Counted from the stretch's first letter, positions 1 through 8,508 are shown. The stretch is DNA of 64,000 nucleotides from DASPSM01 sp036008465 (GCA_036008465.1 DASYNP010000184.1:186001-250000), one strand, 5' to 3'. A program made the numbers and translations. Notes: generated from the sequence alone by a model not told the origin.

Positions 1-834
1 GTCCCGCGAATCGACTCGAGCGGCTCTTTCGAGGGATACATCGGCTCCTGCATCGACATCAGCGATCAGAAGCGGGTTGAAGAGACGATGCGCGAGAATC
101 AGCGCGAGTTGCGGCTCTTGAGCGGTCGGTTGATCCAGGTCCAGGAAACCGAGCGTCGCCGAATCGCCCGAGAGTTGCACGACGACCTCAGCCAAAGCCT
201 CGCGCTGCTTTCGGTGAAAATCGACATGCTTCGCCAGAAGTCCGCCACGCCGGCAGGCATACCGGGTGGATCGGTCGACGAGCTGTCGACCCATGTCAAG
301 CAGCTCTCTTCCTCGGTCCACAACCTCTCCCATCAACTTCACCCGCTCAAGCTCGAGCAGCTCGGGTTGGTGGCGGCAATCCGGTCCCTTTGTGCGGAAC
401 TTAGCCGCAGCCATGGCGTGGCTATCGATTTCACGCACGGCGAAGCTCCCGCGGCAATTTCCGACGACGCGGCCTCCTGCCTCTATCGCATTGTGCAGGA
501 GTCTGCGCGAAATGTGATTAAACACAGCGGCGCGCAGCGCGCTCAGGTCGAGCTGCAGGCCAGCATCGAAGCCATTTGTTTGCGAATCGCCGACGACGGA
601 GCGGGATTCGATCCGCGCTTGGCAGCCGGGAACGGCGGACTGGGCCTGGTCAGCATGCGCGAGCGGCTGCAACTCGTCGGCGGCACGCTGTCGATCGATT
701 CTCGCCCCGCGGGCGGAACCCGGATCGACGTCCGTATCCCGCTGGCAGCCGCAAACAGAGATACAACGCGGTCATCTGCCGATTCTCGAGGCGCGTCGCA
801 GGCGAATCCGTCGCGGATCTTGTCGAAGAGTTGA
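1..834 (+). CDS. NarL-type sensor histidine kinase, 5' end outside window
   Basis: The reading frame is open from base 1, so this is the C-terminal part of a larger sensor kinase. The first codons (about 1-80) read as the end of a PAS domain, with GYIGSCIDISDQKR just before the kinase. From the methionine at 88, a HisKA_3 dimerisation box follows with RRIARELHDD and the phospho-acceptor His about 31 residues in. A HATPase domain has an N-box near SARNVIKHSG, a G1 box DDGAGFDP and a G2 box GLGLVSMRERL. It should autophosphorylate and pass phosphate to the receiver encoded 3 bases downstream. The family is certain. The input signal is unknown because the sensor half lies off the window. Confidence 0.93.
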   Translation, partial: VPRIDSSGSFEGYIGSCIDISDQKRVEETMRENQRELRLLSGRLIQVQETERRRIARELHDDLSQSLALLSVKIDMLRQKSATPAGIPGGSVDELSTHVKQLSSSVHNLSHQLHPLKLEQLGLVAAIRSLCAELSRSHGVAIDFTHGEAPAAISDDAASCLYRIVQESARNVIKHSGAQRAQVELQASIEAICLRIADDGAGFDPRLAAGNGGLGLVSMRERLQLVGGTLSIDSRPAGGTRIDVRIPLAAANRDTTRSSADSRGASQANPSRILSKS

Positions 835-837
835 CCC

Positions 838-1494
838 ATGAATATCGGAAAAATCGCGATGAGGCGCCCCCGGGTTCTGTTGGCTGACGATCACAGGCTG
901 TTGCGAGAAGCGTTCGCGGAGCTGCTCAAGGCCGAATGTGACGTTGTCGGAACCGTGGGCGATGGCCGCGCGGTGCTGGAGATGGCCCCCGAGCTGCAGC
1001 CCGACGTGGTCGTGCTCGACATCGCTATGCCTTTGCTCAATGGCTTGGATGCCGCCCGGCAGCTCAAACTCACGATGGCGGACGTCAAGGTGATCTTTCT
1101 GACGGTCAGCGAAGATCCCGATCTTGCGGCGGAAGCCTTTCGGGTGGGGGCGTCGGGATACCTGCTGAAGAACTCAGCCGCGTCGGAGTTGCTGCAGGCG
1201 ATCGGGGAAGTTGTTCAAGGCCGCTCTTATGTCACTCCGCTGGCAACGCAGGGTTTGGTGGAGAGACTCCAAAAGCCCGAGTCGGCGAAGGCCTCTTCGG
1301 ACCTCAGCCCAAGGCAGCGCGAGGTGCTGCAACTTCTGGCCGAGGGTCACACCATGAAGGAGATCGCCCGACTGCTCAAGATCACTCCGCGAACGGTCGC
1401 GTTCCACAAGTACGCCATGATGGAAGCGCTCGGGATCAAGTCGAGCGCCGTGCTGGTGCAGTTCGCCCTCAAGCAAGGACTCGTGTCGGCCTGA
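838..1494 (+). CDS. NarL/FixJ-family response regulator
   Basis: A 218-residue two-domain regulator. An N-terminal receiver begins RVLLADDHRLL and carries the phospho-Asp in VVVLDIAMP. A C-terminal LuxR/GerE helix-turn-helix starts at LSPRQREVLQLLAEG and continues through TPRTVAFHKYAMM. The ATG at 838 lies 3 bases after the kinase stop, so the two are almost certainly co-transcribed and form a cognate pair. Length and domain order are normal for the family. A second ATG at 859 (codon 8) lies closer to the domain start, so the true N-terminus may be slightly shorter. Target genes cannot be read from the sequence. Confidence 0.93.
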   Translation: MNIGKIAMRRPRVLLADDHRLLREAFAELLKAECDVVGTVGDGRAVLEMAPELQPDVVVLDIAMPLLNGLDAARQLKLTMADVKVIFLTVSEDPDLAAEAFRVGASGYLLKNSAASELLQAIGEVVQGRSYVTPLATQGLVERLQKPESAKASSDLSPRQREVLQLLAEGHTMKEIARLLKITPRTVAFHKYAMMEALGIKSSAVLVQFALKQGLVSA

Positions 1495-1670
1495 GGGGTG
1501 CTGTGTGGACTTTGACCGCACGCCCTGTCAGTTTTGCCAGTAGCGATTCCACCAATCGATTGCTAGCGTTTGTTGAAGCGATGTTGGTCGCTAAGGCCCG
1601 GCAAACAGGGGCCTCGAGTCGGTGGGGATTGCACGACGGATCCCCGTTCTGCTGCGATGGAGACGGGCTG

Positions 1671-2072
1671 GTGCGCGCTCGCGTACTGCTGGCCGACGAC
1701 CACGAGGCATTCCTCGCGGCGACCGCTCGTTTTCTCGAGCCAGAGTTCGACGTTGTCGAGACGGTCGGCAATGGACAGTTGCTGGTCGAAGAAGCCCCTC
1801 GTCTCGATCCCGACCTGCTGGTGGTCGATATTGCGATGCCGATCCTCAACGGGATCGAAGCCGCTCGGCAGCTGCGAGCAGCGGGTTCACGCGCCAAGAT
1901 CGTTTTCCTGACGGTGCATGCGGACGAAGATTACGTGCGTGCCGCGCAAGACGTCGGCGCTCTGGGATACGTGGTCAAATCGCGGCTCGCGTCCGACCTG
2001 GCGCCGGCGCTCAGGGAAGCGCTGGCGGGCCGTGCGTTTGTCTCGCCCTCGACCGAGCGACCGTCCGCCTAA
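1671..2072 (+). CDS. Receiver-only response regulator
   Basis: This 133-residue protein is a single receiver domain closely resembling that of the preceding regulator: VRARVLLADDHEAF at the start, phospho-Asp in LLVVDIAMPILNG, the T/S site in IVFLTVHADED and the Lys in YVVKSR. It stops at SPSTERPSA, where a linker to a LuxR domain would normally begin, and no helix-turn-helix was found in any frame downstream. I chose the GTG at 1671 because the domain starts there and an AGACGGG stretch precedes it. An in-frame ATG at 1581 and a GTG at 1503 would add residues without recognisable similarity. It may be a phosphate sink or competitor for the kinase, or a regulator that lost its output domain. 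Confidence 0.75.
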   Translation: MRARVLLADDHEAFLAATARFLEPEFDVVETVGNGQLLVEEAPRLDPDLLVVDIAMPILNGIEAARQLRAAGSRAKIVFLTVHADEDYVRAAQDVGALGYVVKSRLASDLAPALREALAGRAFVSPSTERPSA

Positions 2073-2153
2073 AAGCCGAACTGAATCGCGAGCCGGCGGG
2101 TGCCCGCAAACTTGTCCGTAGATTTCTCCGAGACTCCTGCGCCGCGCCTCACG

Positions 2154-2471
2154 CTACTTGAGATCCTTCCGCTCTGGTAGGTGCACTTCGCGCACCGTCT
2201 TGTTGTTCCCGGCGATCACCAATTCGAGTGCAGCCCCGGGTTTCAAGCGATCGTCCTTGATGCCCGCATCGCTCAGCCCCCCCTTGGGACCGAGGAACTT
2301 CGTCTTGGCGTCGATCTTGTATTCCTTCTTATCCTCGCCGTCTTTGACGACGAGCAGCTTCTTTTTGACGTCGACTTTGACCAGCGTCACGCTGATGGTC
2401 TTGTCCGCTGCCAGCAGAGCACCGGCGATGCACAAGAATGCGACGAGGGTGGAAACAGTGCGGCGTAGCAT
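2154..2471 (-). CDS. Small secreted protein, function unknown
   Basis: A 105-residue protein with a clear Sec signal peptide (MLRRTVSTLVAFLCIAGALLA) and a short mature part rich in Lys, Asp and beta-branched residues (ISVTLVKVDVKKKLLVVKD, KEYKIDAKTKFLGP). The start at 2471 is favoured over the upstream ATG because AGGAG sits 7 bases before it and the signal peptide begins there. The alternating hydrophobic/charged pattern suggests a small beta-rich exported domain. I do not recognise a characterised family. The weaker reading frame just upstream (2534-2746) has a similar VKSVDPDKHVLVITL stretch, so the two may be relatives. Confidence 0.7.
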   Translation of the reverse strand: MLRRTVSTLVAFLCIAGALLAADKTISVTLVKVDVKKKLLVVKDGEDKKEYKIDAKTKFLGPKGGLSDAGIKDDRLKPGAALELVIAGNNKTVREVHLPERKDLK

Positions 2472-2533
2472 GTTGTGGCTCCTAAAGTTGATTGGCTGGA
2501 CAGATGTCGGGTGGGCGCGATTCGCCACTGCGA

Positions 2534-2746
2534 TTAGGCAACCTTCTTGATGAGGGTGATCACCAGCACGTGCTTGTCCGGGTCGACGCTCTTGACCTTG
2601 CCGGGGAATTCGTTGTCTTCGTCCTCTGAATATGCTTCGTCGGCCGACACCGGAACACAGTCGTTTCCTGTTCGTCCGATGGGGGAAGACTCACGCGGAT
2701 TGAAGAGAAGACGTAAGTCCCTCCGGCGTTGTCGTCCGGGAATCAT
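2534..2746 (-). CDS. Possible small or remnant ORF
   Basis: A 70-codon frame whose C-terminal half (DEDNEFPGKVKSVDPDKHVL) looks like real protein and resembles the beta-rich stretch of the neighbouring secreted protein. The N-terminal half is Arg-rich and unconvincing. No good ribosome binding site precedes the ATG at 2746, and an alternative GTG inside the frame also lacks one. It may be a decayed relative of the gene at 2154-2471 whose signal peptide has been lost. Treat the start as unknown. Confidence 0.3.
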   Translation of the reverse strand: MIPGRQRRRDLRLLFNPRESSPIGRTGNDCVPVSADEAYSEDEDNEFPGKVKSVDPDKHVLVITLIKKVA

Positions 2747-2866
2747 TCAACCGGACGTGCCCGCGCGCTGCGACAAGAAATCGTCCAGCGACAAAGAGAA
2801 TGCGCTCGTCAGCATATCCAGGCTCGTAAGCCGATTCAAGATGCGCAGACCTTGAGGAGCGTGGGC

Positions 2867-4483
2867 TCAAAAGACGTACGAAGCGCGAACTCCAACGCCT
2901 TCGATAAAACCTGGCGTGATGCCAGGCGCGTTGTGATGTTCGGCGATCGCGTTGACCTGGACTTTCATGTTCGCATTCAGAAACCAGTTCAAGCCCAGCG
3001 TCCAGTCGTAGACCGTGCCGCCGTTGATTGTCTGGTCGTTGAGATCGACGTAACCAAATCGCAAACCGACTTGCCACGCGCCGCAACAACGACAGCAGTT
3101 CTTCGGGTTGTAGTTGCGCGAGGGAATCACCTGATCAAAGACGCCCGAGCGACGGTCATAGGGCTGGTATTCGCCCGTGAGGAAGTAAAGTGCCTCGACA
3201 TAACCCCCGTTGTAAAAGACGGTTCCGACGTTCTGCCCATTGGGGGTCGCGTCCGTGAAGAACTGTCCTGCCCATTCAGCTTGAATCGTGAGGGAATTCC
3301 AAACGAGCGCGAATTCGGGCCCGACCGTGTATTGCCGACTTCCGCCAACGTCCATGGTGTCGACCAAAATCGGCACGGTGAAACCGGGCGCATTGCGAAG
3401 TAGGACCCGCGCGCGATCTCTGAGCTCGTCCTGCACGAGTTCGCCCCCGGTGGACCCGAGTCCCAGATGGATTAACTCCCGGCCGTCGTCTTCGTACACA
3501 GGCAGCGCGGTGACACGGGCACCGACATAAAACTTGTTCAACGCGACCCCGAAGACGTTGGTGGCCGGCCGGAAGATTCCATAACGCCAGGTGGCGCGCT
3601 CGGATTCGGTCCAGTTCCAAGCTGTGAGGCCGAGTGCAAACCCGTTGTCAAACGGGCCGTAGAATGCGTCCTGATTGTCCGAGCGTTCCATAAACGGGAG
3701 ATTGGCCGCGCCGGTATTGTTCTCCATCCCGAGCGGCTTGTCCTGCTGCCCGAATCGAACGTATCCGAAGTAGGGGACGTCGCGGATCTGCAACCAGATA
3801 TTCATCGGGGCCGGGCTGGTCGTCAGATTGCCGAAGCTCGGCGCTTCCTCGCTGTTGTTGTCGTTCGAGGCATTCGCGAAATCGAACTGGATCGAGAAAT
3901 CAAACTGACCGAAGATCTCGCCGTCGGCTTGAAAGATCGCGCGGCGCAGGAGTGTGGCCGCTGAGTTTTGAACCGTACTGTTCGAGCCTCCGGCATTGTT
4001 AAAGGCGTTCGCCGGCCCGATGTACCACACCGAATCGATTTGGCCGACTCCGCCGAAATGAAAACGAAACTGCTTATCGGGAGATTCGACCTGAAAACCG
4101 TTCGTCCAGCTCGCCTCGAGTGGAAAGCGGCTGGGCTTGTCGGGTGACGCGGGGGCTTGGGGCTGGTTCTCGAACGATTCGTCGCTCGGAACCGAGGGAG
4201 CCGAAGGAGGGAAAATGTTGAGAGGAGCCGGTGGCGGCTCTTGAGGGGAACGCCACCCCAGGGAAGAAGCGTCCAAGTCGCCCGGTGCCGCCGCAGGTTC
4301 GAAGCTTGCAACGATCGGTGGAACCGCATTAGCCGACTCGACAACAGAAGGGGGCGGTTGCGCGAAAAGCGGTCTCGCGGATGCAACTATGAGTACCGCG
4401 CACATCGCGAGGAGCGGCGCAAGCTTGTCACAACGCGGTCTCCCGACCTTGGGCGCTTCTGCCAGATGACCGAGAGGATCCAT
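2867..4483 (-). CDS. OprP/OprO-type outer-membrane porin
   Basis: A 538-residue outer-membrane protein. The N-terminus has a signal-like hydrophobic stretch (LAPLLAMCAVLIVASARPLFA) followed by a long Pro/Ala/Ser linker to about residue 110. The rest is a beta-barrel of the phosphate-selective porin O/P family: a barrel start at KQFRFHFGGVGQIDS, RRAIFQADGEIFGQFDFSIQ, then VRFGQQDKPLGMEN and repeated aromatic-rich strands, ending in a Phe that fits the barrel-assembly signal. Planctomycete genomes often carry such porins. Substrate cannot be assigned by sequence alone. An unusual cysteine cluster (CCRCCG) lies near residue 455. The ATG at 4483 precedes the signal by about 20 residues, so the true start may be slightly different. 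Confidence 0.85.
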   Translation of the reverse strand: MDPLGHLAEAPKVGRPRCDKLAPLLAMCAVLIVASARPLFAQPPPSVVESANAVPPIVASFEPAAAPGDLDASSLGWRSPQEPPPAPLNIFPPSAPSVPSDESFENQPQAPASPDKPSRFPLEASWTNGFQVESPDKQFRFHFGGVGQIDSVWYIGPANAFNNAGGSNSTVQNSAATLLRRAIFQADGEIFGQFDFSIQFDFANASNDNNSEEAPSFGNLTTSPAPMNIWLQIRDVPYFGYVRFGQQDKPLGMENNTGAANLPFMERSDNQDAFYGPFDNGFALGLTAWNWTESERATWRYGIFRPATNVFGVALNKFYVGARVTALPVYEDDGRELIHLGLGSTGGELVQDELRDRARVLLRNAPGFTVPILVDTMDVGGSRQYTVGPEFALVWNSLTIQAEWAGQFFTDATPNGQNVGTVFYNGGYVEALYFLTGEYQPYDRRSGVFDQVIPSRNYNPKNCCRCCGAWQVGLRFGYVDLNDQTINGGTVYDWTLGLNWFLNANMKVQVNAIAEHHNAPGITPGFIEGVGVRASYVF

Positions 4484-4831
4484 TTGGCTTCCATGCCCCT
4501 CCCTGCGCGAGCAGGGGAAGGCCGTGGCTGAGAGAGAAAGAATCCCGTATCACTCGCCCGCCCGCTAGTTTGGCGAAACCTTGCGGATTATTCCGGGAAT
4601 GCCACTTCAATCATCGGCAAGTGGGCACAATTCGCTTGATTGTTTAAAGTCGCCTGGGGGACGGTCATTCCCTTGCGGTGCGAAGCATCGCGCCCGACCC
4701 GATTGAAGGACGCCCGAGTCACGACCTCCAGCGCGTCGCGCTTGGGGCACACGACGAGGGGAATGGGCTTCGGCAGACGGCGGATCGATCACTCACGATC
4801 GGCGTGTCTGAGCGATGTATTAAGCGCGCTA
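4484..4831. other. Intergenic stretch, nothing recognised
   Basis: About 350 bases upstream of the minus-strand porin gene. Short frames on both strands lack ribosome binding sites and protein-like composition. A small CCCTGC/GCAGGG inverted repeat occurs near 4504-4520. It probably holds the porin promoter, but I see no clear element. Confidence 0.5.
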
Positions 4832-5095
4832 CTAATCGGATTTATTGATTCGCCCGAAGAGCGCGTCGCGCATTCGGCCGTCCTTGCCGGCATTTGCCCA
4901 GGCCGCGCGATATTCAGTTATCAGAGCGCGACGCTGGTCAACTTCGTAGTCGCTCGTCGGAGCCGGCAGACGGACAAAACGCGTCAGGTCCGCTCGAATC
5001 GAGTCCTTGCGGACCTGGTCCTTTGTCGCTGCCATTTCACGGTCAGCGTCTTGCCGCAGTTCTTGCTTCAGCGATTCCCACTGTTCAGCCGACAT
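4832..5095 (-). CDS. Hypothetical small cytoplasmic protein
   Basis: An 87-residue hydrophilic protein starting MSAEQWESLKQELRQDADR and rich in Arg, Asp, Lys and Ala, predicted largely helical, with no signal peptide or membrane segment. The start at 5095 is preferred over the ATG 21 bases upstream because AGGA lies 6 bases before it. A long frame on the opposite strand overlaps it, but that product has shadow-like composition. No family is recognised. It precedes nothing obvious in an operon; the methyltransferase upstream on the same strand ends 133 bases away. Confidence 0.55.
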   Translation of the reverse strand: MSAEQWESLKQELRQDADREMAATKDQVRKDSIRADLTRFVRLPAPTSDYEVDQRRALITEYRAAWANAGKDGRMRDALFGRINKSD

Positions 5096-5228
5096 CGTCA
5101 GTCCTGCCGATCGCATTCTTTGGAATTGTTCGCGATTCGACGGGGATCATATCGCCCGCCTTCCGCAGTTGCCATGAGGGGGCATCTGAGACGAACCGCA
5201 GGATCTCAAAGAGGAGCACCAGCACTCG

Positions 5229-6026
5229 TCAGACTTTTGTGGCGCGGATGAGCAGGTAGTCCTGCCGGAGTGTATTTTCCTCGTAGTACTCGGCGACCAG
5301 CGCCTCGTACTCACGGCGGAACGCCGCCAGCTTTGCCGGATCGCTCGCCGACAGCGTCTCGACGACCTTGATCAAGGGGCCGACGCTTTTTTCAGCCCTC
5401 ATTCGGACGTGCTGAGGACTGAGCGCGGGAACGAGCATCTTCCCGCGATCGAAGACAATGTCCTTCACGGCGTTGGCGAGCCGTTGCGCGACGATCCCGG
5501 GATCGCCCCACTGCGGAGGTGGCGCCACGCCTGGCGGCGGAGGGGGAGCATAGCGCGCCGTGATTGTGAACATTCGCCCCATGAAGAGTTCGGGCGGCCA
5601 GGTGGCAAAGGCGACGGTCCCGCCCGGCTTCAGCACACGCAACATTTGGGCCACGGCAACCTCCGGCCGAGGCGCGAAGATGTGGCCGAACTGGCTCAAC
5701 ACGACGTCGAACGCCGCGTCTTCAAATGGTAAGCAGTCGACGTCGCCCTCGCGCCAATCAATTTCCACGCCGGCAGTCTGTGAGTTCTCCCGCGCGCGAT
5801 CGAGCAATTCGGGCGTGAGATCGAGGCCCGTGGCGCGCGCGCCGAGACGCGCGGCAGTCACGGCCACCACGCCGGTGCCGCAACAAACGTCGAGCACGCT
5901 CTGGCCGGCGTGCACCTTGGCGTGCTTCACCAATTGCGCCGCCACGGAGGTCGTGAACATCTCGAGCGGCGCAAAATGCGCCCAACCGGCCTTCTGTGCG
6001 GCCTTGAACGACTCAAAGGGATCCAT
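5229..6026 (-). CDS. Class I SAM-dependent methyltransferase
   Basis: A 265-residue protein with the Rossmann-type SAM fold: motif I VLDVCCGTGVVAVTAA, motif II GLDLTPELL, DVDCLPFEDAAFDVVLSQF for motifs III/IV, and MLRVLKPGGTVAFATW for the post-motif strand. This is the UbiE/Methyltransf_11-like group; the methyl acceptor cannot be inferred. The start at 6026 (MDPFESF) is chosen because homologues begin close to this point; GTGGAG lies about 11 bases upstream, and the 42 codons before it read as noise. A proline run (YAPPPPPGVAPPP) sits in the middle of the C-terminal half. It is divergent from the catalase-like gene at 6268. Confidence 0.88.
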   Translation of the reverse strand: MDPFESFKAAQKAGWAHFAPLEMFTTSVAAQLVKHAKVHAGQSVLDVCCGTGVVAVTAARLGARATGLDLTPELLDRARENSQTAGVEIDWREGDVDCLPFEDAAFDVVLSQFGHIFAPRPEVAVAQMLRVLKPGGTVAFATWPPELFMGRMFTITARYAPPPPPGVAPPPQWGDPGIVAQRLANAVKDIVFDRGKMLVPALSPQHVRMRAEKSVGPLIKVVETLSASDPAKLAAFRREYEALVAEYYEENTLRQDYLLIRATKV

Positions 6027-6267
6027 GTTCGCAGTGCTCCACGAAAACGACTGGCATAGCAGCTCCCGGACGCAGGACCCTAAATCGCGGCGGCCTGCGT
6101 TGTCAACGCGCGGCCAGCACCGTGAACGCGTGCGCATGAGTACCAACCACATGCTTCTCGGGATCTACCTTTGCGGCCTCCGCGCGCGTACGATGCAGCG
6201 AGTCGAATCACCGCTGAATTCGTCTCCGCGGGACTTGTCACTGCTGAATTTGTCACAGGAGCGATCC

Positions 6268-7209
6268 ATGGCGACTTCCTCGTCGGTAAAAAGCGTGGCG
6301 GAACAAATCGTCGACATCCAACAAATGATCGCCGGCCCGCACCCCGGTTTTCGGTCGGCGCATGCCAAAGGCATCGTCTGCACCGGAACGTTCGTCGCAG
6401 GGCCGGAAGCCAAACGAATCAGCAAGGCGGCGCATCTGCAGGGCCAGTCTGTTCCGGTGACACTTCGCTTCTCCAACGGCAGTGGCGACCCCAACGGGCA
6501 CGACGGCGCGCCCGACGTCCGCGGCCTGGCGGTGAAATTCTCGCTGCCCGACGGGAAGAAAACCGACCTCCTGGGTATCACCAACGAAGCCTTTCTCGTC
6601 CGAACGGCCGAGGAGTTCCTCGCCTTCCTCAAGGCGAACCTTCCCGATCCCGCCACCGGCAAGCCGGACCCGCAGGCAGTTCCGCGTTTCATCGAAAGCC
6701 ATCCGGCCGCCGGCGCATTCATCGGACGCCTGATGCAGAAACCGGCCGTGGCCAGTTATGCGCAGGCAACCTACCACGCCATCAATGCGTTCCGCTTCAC
6801 GGCGGCCGACGGCAGCAGCCGCTTTGGCCGCTATCGCTGGATTCCAGAGGCCGGCGAGGCGTATCTCAACCCAGAAGAGTCCGGCAAGCGCGATGCGAAC
6901 TTCCTGAGTGTCGAGCTGAAAGCTCGCCTGGCGAAGGGCCCGGCCTCGTTTCGTCTCAATCTACAAATTGCCGAGCCAACCGACCCGACCAACGACGCCA
7001 CAATCCTCTGGCCGGCGGAGCGTCGGGTTGTCGAATTGGGCCGACTGCAAATCGAGGCCGTCTCACCCACAAGCGCCTCCGACGAGCGACGCCTGATCTT
7101 CGATCCGACCAAGCTCACGGAGGGCATCGATCTCTCAGACGATCCGATCCCAGCAGCCCGATCGGCCGCGTACTCCGTATCGTTCGAGCGGCGGACGAAG
7201 GCAGTTTGA
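6268..7209 (+). CDS. Catalase-like heme peroxidase (small catalase family)
   Basis: A 313-residue minimal catalase-related protein, much shorter than classical catalases (about 480 or more). It keeps the expected heme-pocket signatures: a distal His at about residue 32 in FRSAHAKGIVCTGTF, RFSNGSGDP, and a proximal RxxxY motif (RSAAY, Tyr about 302) near the C-terminus. AGGAG lies about 7 bases before the ATG at 6268; the open frame upstream is unsupported. No signal peptide is evident, so it is probably cytoplasmic. Members of this family break down hydrogen peroxide or act as organic peroxidases. A second, membrane-anchored relative is encoded at 40372-41517. Confidence 0.9.
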   Translation: MATSSSVKSVAEQIVDIQQMIAGPHPGFRSAHAKGIVCTGTFVAGPEAKRISKAAHLQGQSVPVTLRFSNGSGDPNGHDGAPDVRGLAVKFSLPDGKKTDLLGITNEAFLVRTAEEFLAFLKANLPDPATGKPDPQAVPRFIESHPAAGAFIGRLMQKPAVASYAQATYHAINAFRFTAADGSSRFGRYRWIPEAGEAYLNPEESGKRDANFLSVELKARLAKGPASFRLNLQIAEPTDPTNDATILWPAERRVVELGRLQIEAVSPTSASDERRLIFDPTKLTEGIDLSDDPIPAARSAAYSVSFERRTKAV

Positions 7210-7335
7210 CGGCGGTCCGACGGACCAGCCAAACGCACCCCCGCAACGCATTCTCGATTCCGAGGGACGGTGCGCCGGTAAGCGACGGCGCAGCCTGAAC
7301 GACCTCGAATGGAATTGGTCCATGTTGCGGCGCCG

Positions 7336-7428
7336 TTAGTGAGTCAGCCAGCGGAGCAGCCAGAACACGGTGTAGATGACCCCGCCAAACATAAGGACTG
7401 TGACAAGTAACTGTCCAATTGCTTTCAT
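7336..7428 (-). CDS. 30-residue single-pass membrane protein
   Basis: A 30-codon gene: MKAIGQLLVTVLMF is followed by GGVIYTVFWLLRWLTH. Almost the whole peptide is one hydrophobic helix ending in Trp, Arg and His, as expected for a membrane-inserted small protein. GGGAG lies 7 bases before the ATG, giving a convincing ribosome binding site, and the frame closes with TAA. It stands alone between the catalase-like gene and a repeat element. No function can be assigned. The combination of a strong binding site and clean membrane helix makes chance less likely, but expression is unproven. Confidence 0.6.
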   Translation of the reverse strand: MKAIGQLLVTVLMFGGVIYTVFWLLRWLTH

Positions 7429-7681
7429 GCTGACGCTCCCGGCCCGCGATCAGCGTTTCTTGCGAGACGGCTCAACCAACGGTCACGCAGTGGAACCGTT
7501 CCGGCACGGGTACTTTGCCGCGCCCGCGGTGTTCTTCCCTTTTGTTCCGTCCTGAGTCAAGCCCCGTTGGCGCTGGACGACTCCGCAAGGGGTTGGGTCA
7601 CCAATTTAGTGGGTCATCTTCCTATCAAAAATTCGTGACCCGACCCCTGGTGATTCTACCTAGCCCGCGCTCACGCTCATT

Positions 7682-7765
7682 CCTTGGCGTCTTGTGGTTA
7701 GGAACATCTTGCCGATTCGTGCTGGGAGAATTGAATCCCCGTTTCGGCCGAAGTGTCCCGTCCCG
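7682..7765. repeat. Dispersed intergenic repeat, copy 1
   Basis: This segment matches 8558-8641 over about 84 bases with few differences; the core is GAACATCTTGCCGATTCGTG followed by a GTTTCGG-CGAAGTGTCCCGTCCC tail. Copy 1 lacks the good inverted-repeat arm that precedes copy 2. It lies outside any supported gene. Confidence 0.8.
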
Positions 7766-7797
7766 GTAGTGTCCTTAAAACTACGTTGACACGGCAG

Positions 7798-8040
7798 TTA
7801 GGCGGGCTCGAGGTCGGCGACGTCTATCTCGGACGCTTCGATCTTGCTTCCATCGGCCACCAGAATCACCGGATCGAATTCGATCCAGAGGATTTGTTCA
7901 TTCGGCGCATTGACGCTTGCTTTCAACTTCTGGGATACGACGCCAACGGTCCCCCGCAGTTTCGCGTCAAAGCAACATTGCGAAACCCGGACCCGATCAC
8001 CGGTCGAAAATTGACGACGCCGTTCGCTCATGCCGGTCAT
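7798..8040 (-). CDS. Small hypothetical protein with KOW/SH3-like pattern
   Basis: An 80-residue acidic protein, MTGMSERRRQFSTGDRVRVS then AKLRGTVGVVSQ and WIEFDPVILVADG. The GDRVRV...RGTVGVV pattern resembles small SH3/KOW-like beta barrels found in ribosome- or nucleic-acid-associated proteins, but the match is by eye. The ATG at 8040 overlaps the stop of the upstream gene (8037-8354) in an ATGA arrangement, indicating translational coupling; an alternative ATG lies at 8031. The pair therefore forms a two-gene operon. No function is known. Confidence 0.62.
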   Translation of the reverse strand: MTGMSERRRQFSTGDRVRVSQCCFDAKLRGTVGVVSQKLKASVNAPNEQILWIEFDPVILVADGSKIEASEIDVADLEPA

Positions 8041-8354
8041 TCGGTCCGCGGTTTGACCCGGAATAGGTCACGAAAGAACACCTGAATATCCGACTCCCGC
8101 AGTTCCCTTTGCAGTTTAATCCGATCTTTGGCGAGTTGAGTCACTTCCTCTTTAATGGCGCGCAACTGCGAGTCGTTTAACTTTAAATTTGCTCGCGCCT
8201 TGAACAGCCCCCTCATCCGAGTATCAAGTTCCCTGGCCTGGTCCATTTTGCGATGCTGCGACGCCAGGTAATGTCCGTAGGAGCCAACCAAGCCGAGCAG
8301 CAACGCAACAAGCGCGATTGTTGCCGCGACCAAGAAGATTGGCTTGCGTCTCAT
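8037..8354 (-). CDS. Small membrane protein with coiled-coil tail
   Basis: A 105-residue protein. Residues 1-32 form an N-terminal membrane segment (KPIFLVAATIALVALLLGLVG), followed by a charged helical region with heptad-like spacing (KARANLKLNDSQLRAIKEEV, then LAKDRIKLQRELRESDIQ) and a basic C-terminus. This looks like a single-pass anchor with an alpha-helical or coiled-coil domain. Its stop overlaps the start of the 80-residue gene downstream, so the two proteins are probably made together and may interact. No characterised family is recognised. Confidence 0.68.
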   Translation of the reverse strand: MRRKPIFLVAATIALVALLLGLVGSYGHYLASQHRKMDQARELDTRMRGLFKARANLKLNDSQLRAIKEEVTQLAKDRIKLQRELRESDIQVFFRDLFRVKPRTE

Positions 8355-8508
8355 GCCGTCATTCTAGCGGCGTGTCCCGTCCCACTCAGCTTTCTTGTAA
8401 ATCGTTTTTCTGCGAGCGTTAAAGGTGGGACAAATTCCGATTGTGAAGTTGTCCCACGGTCCAAACGTGTCCCGCCTCTGTGTCGGAAATCGACGGACCG
8501 GATTTTGA

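Noticed and set aside
4640..5251. 203-codon plus-strand frame
   Set aside because: Basic, low-similarity product without a ribosome binding site. The opposite-strand 87-residue frame has better composition and an AGGA site.
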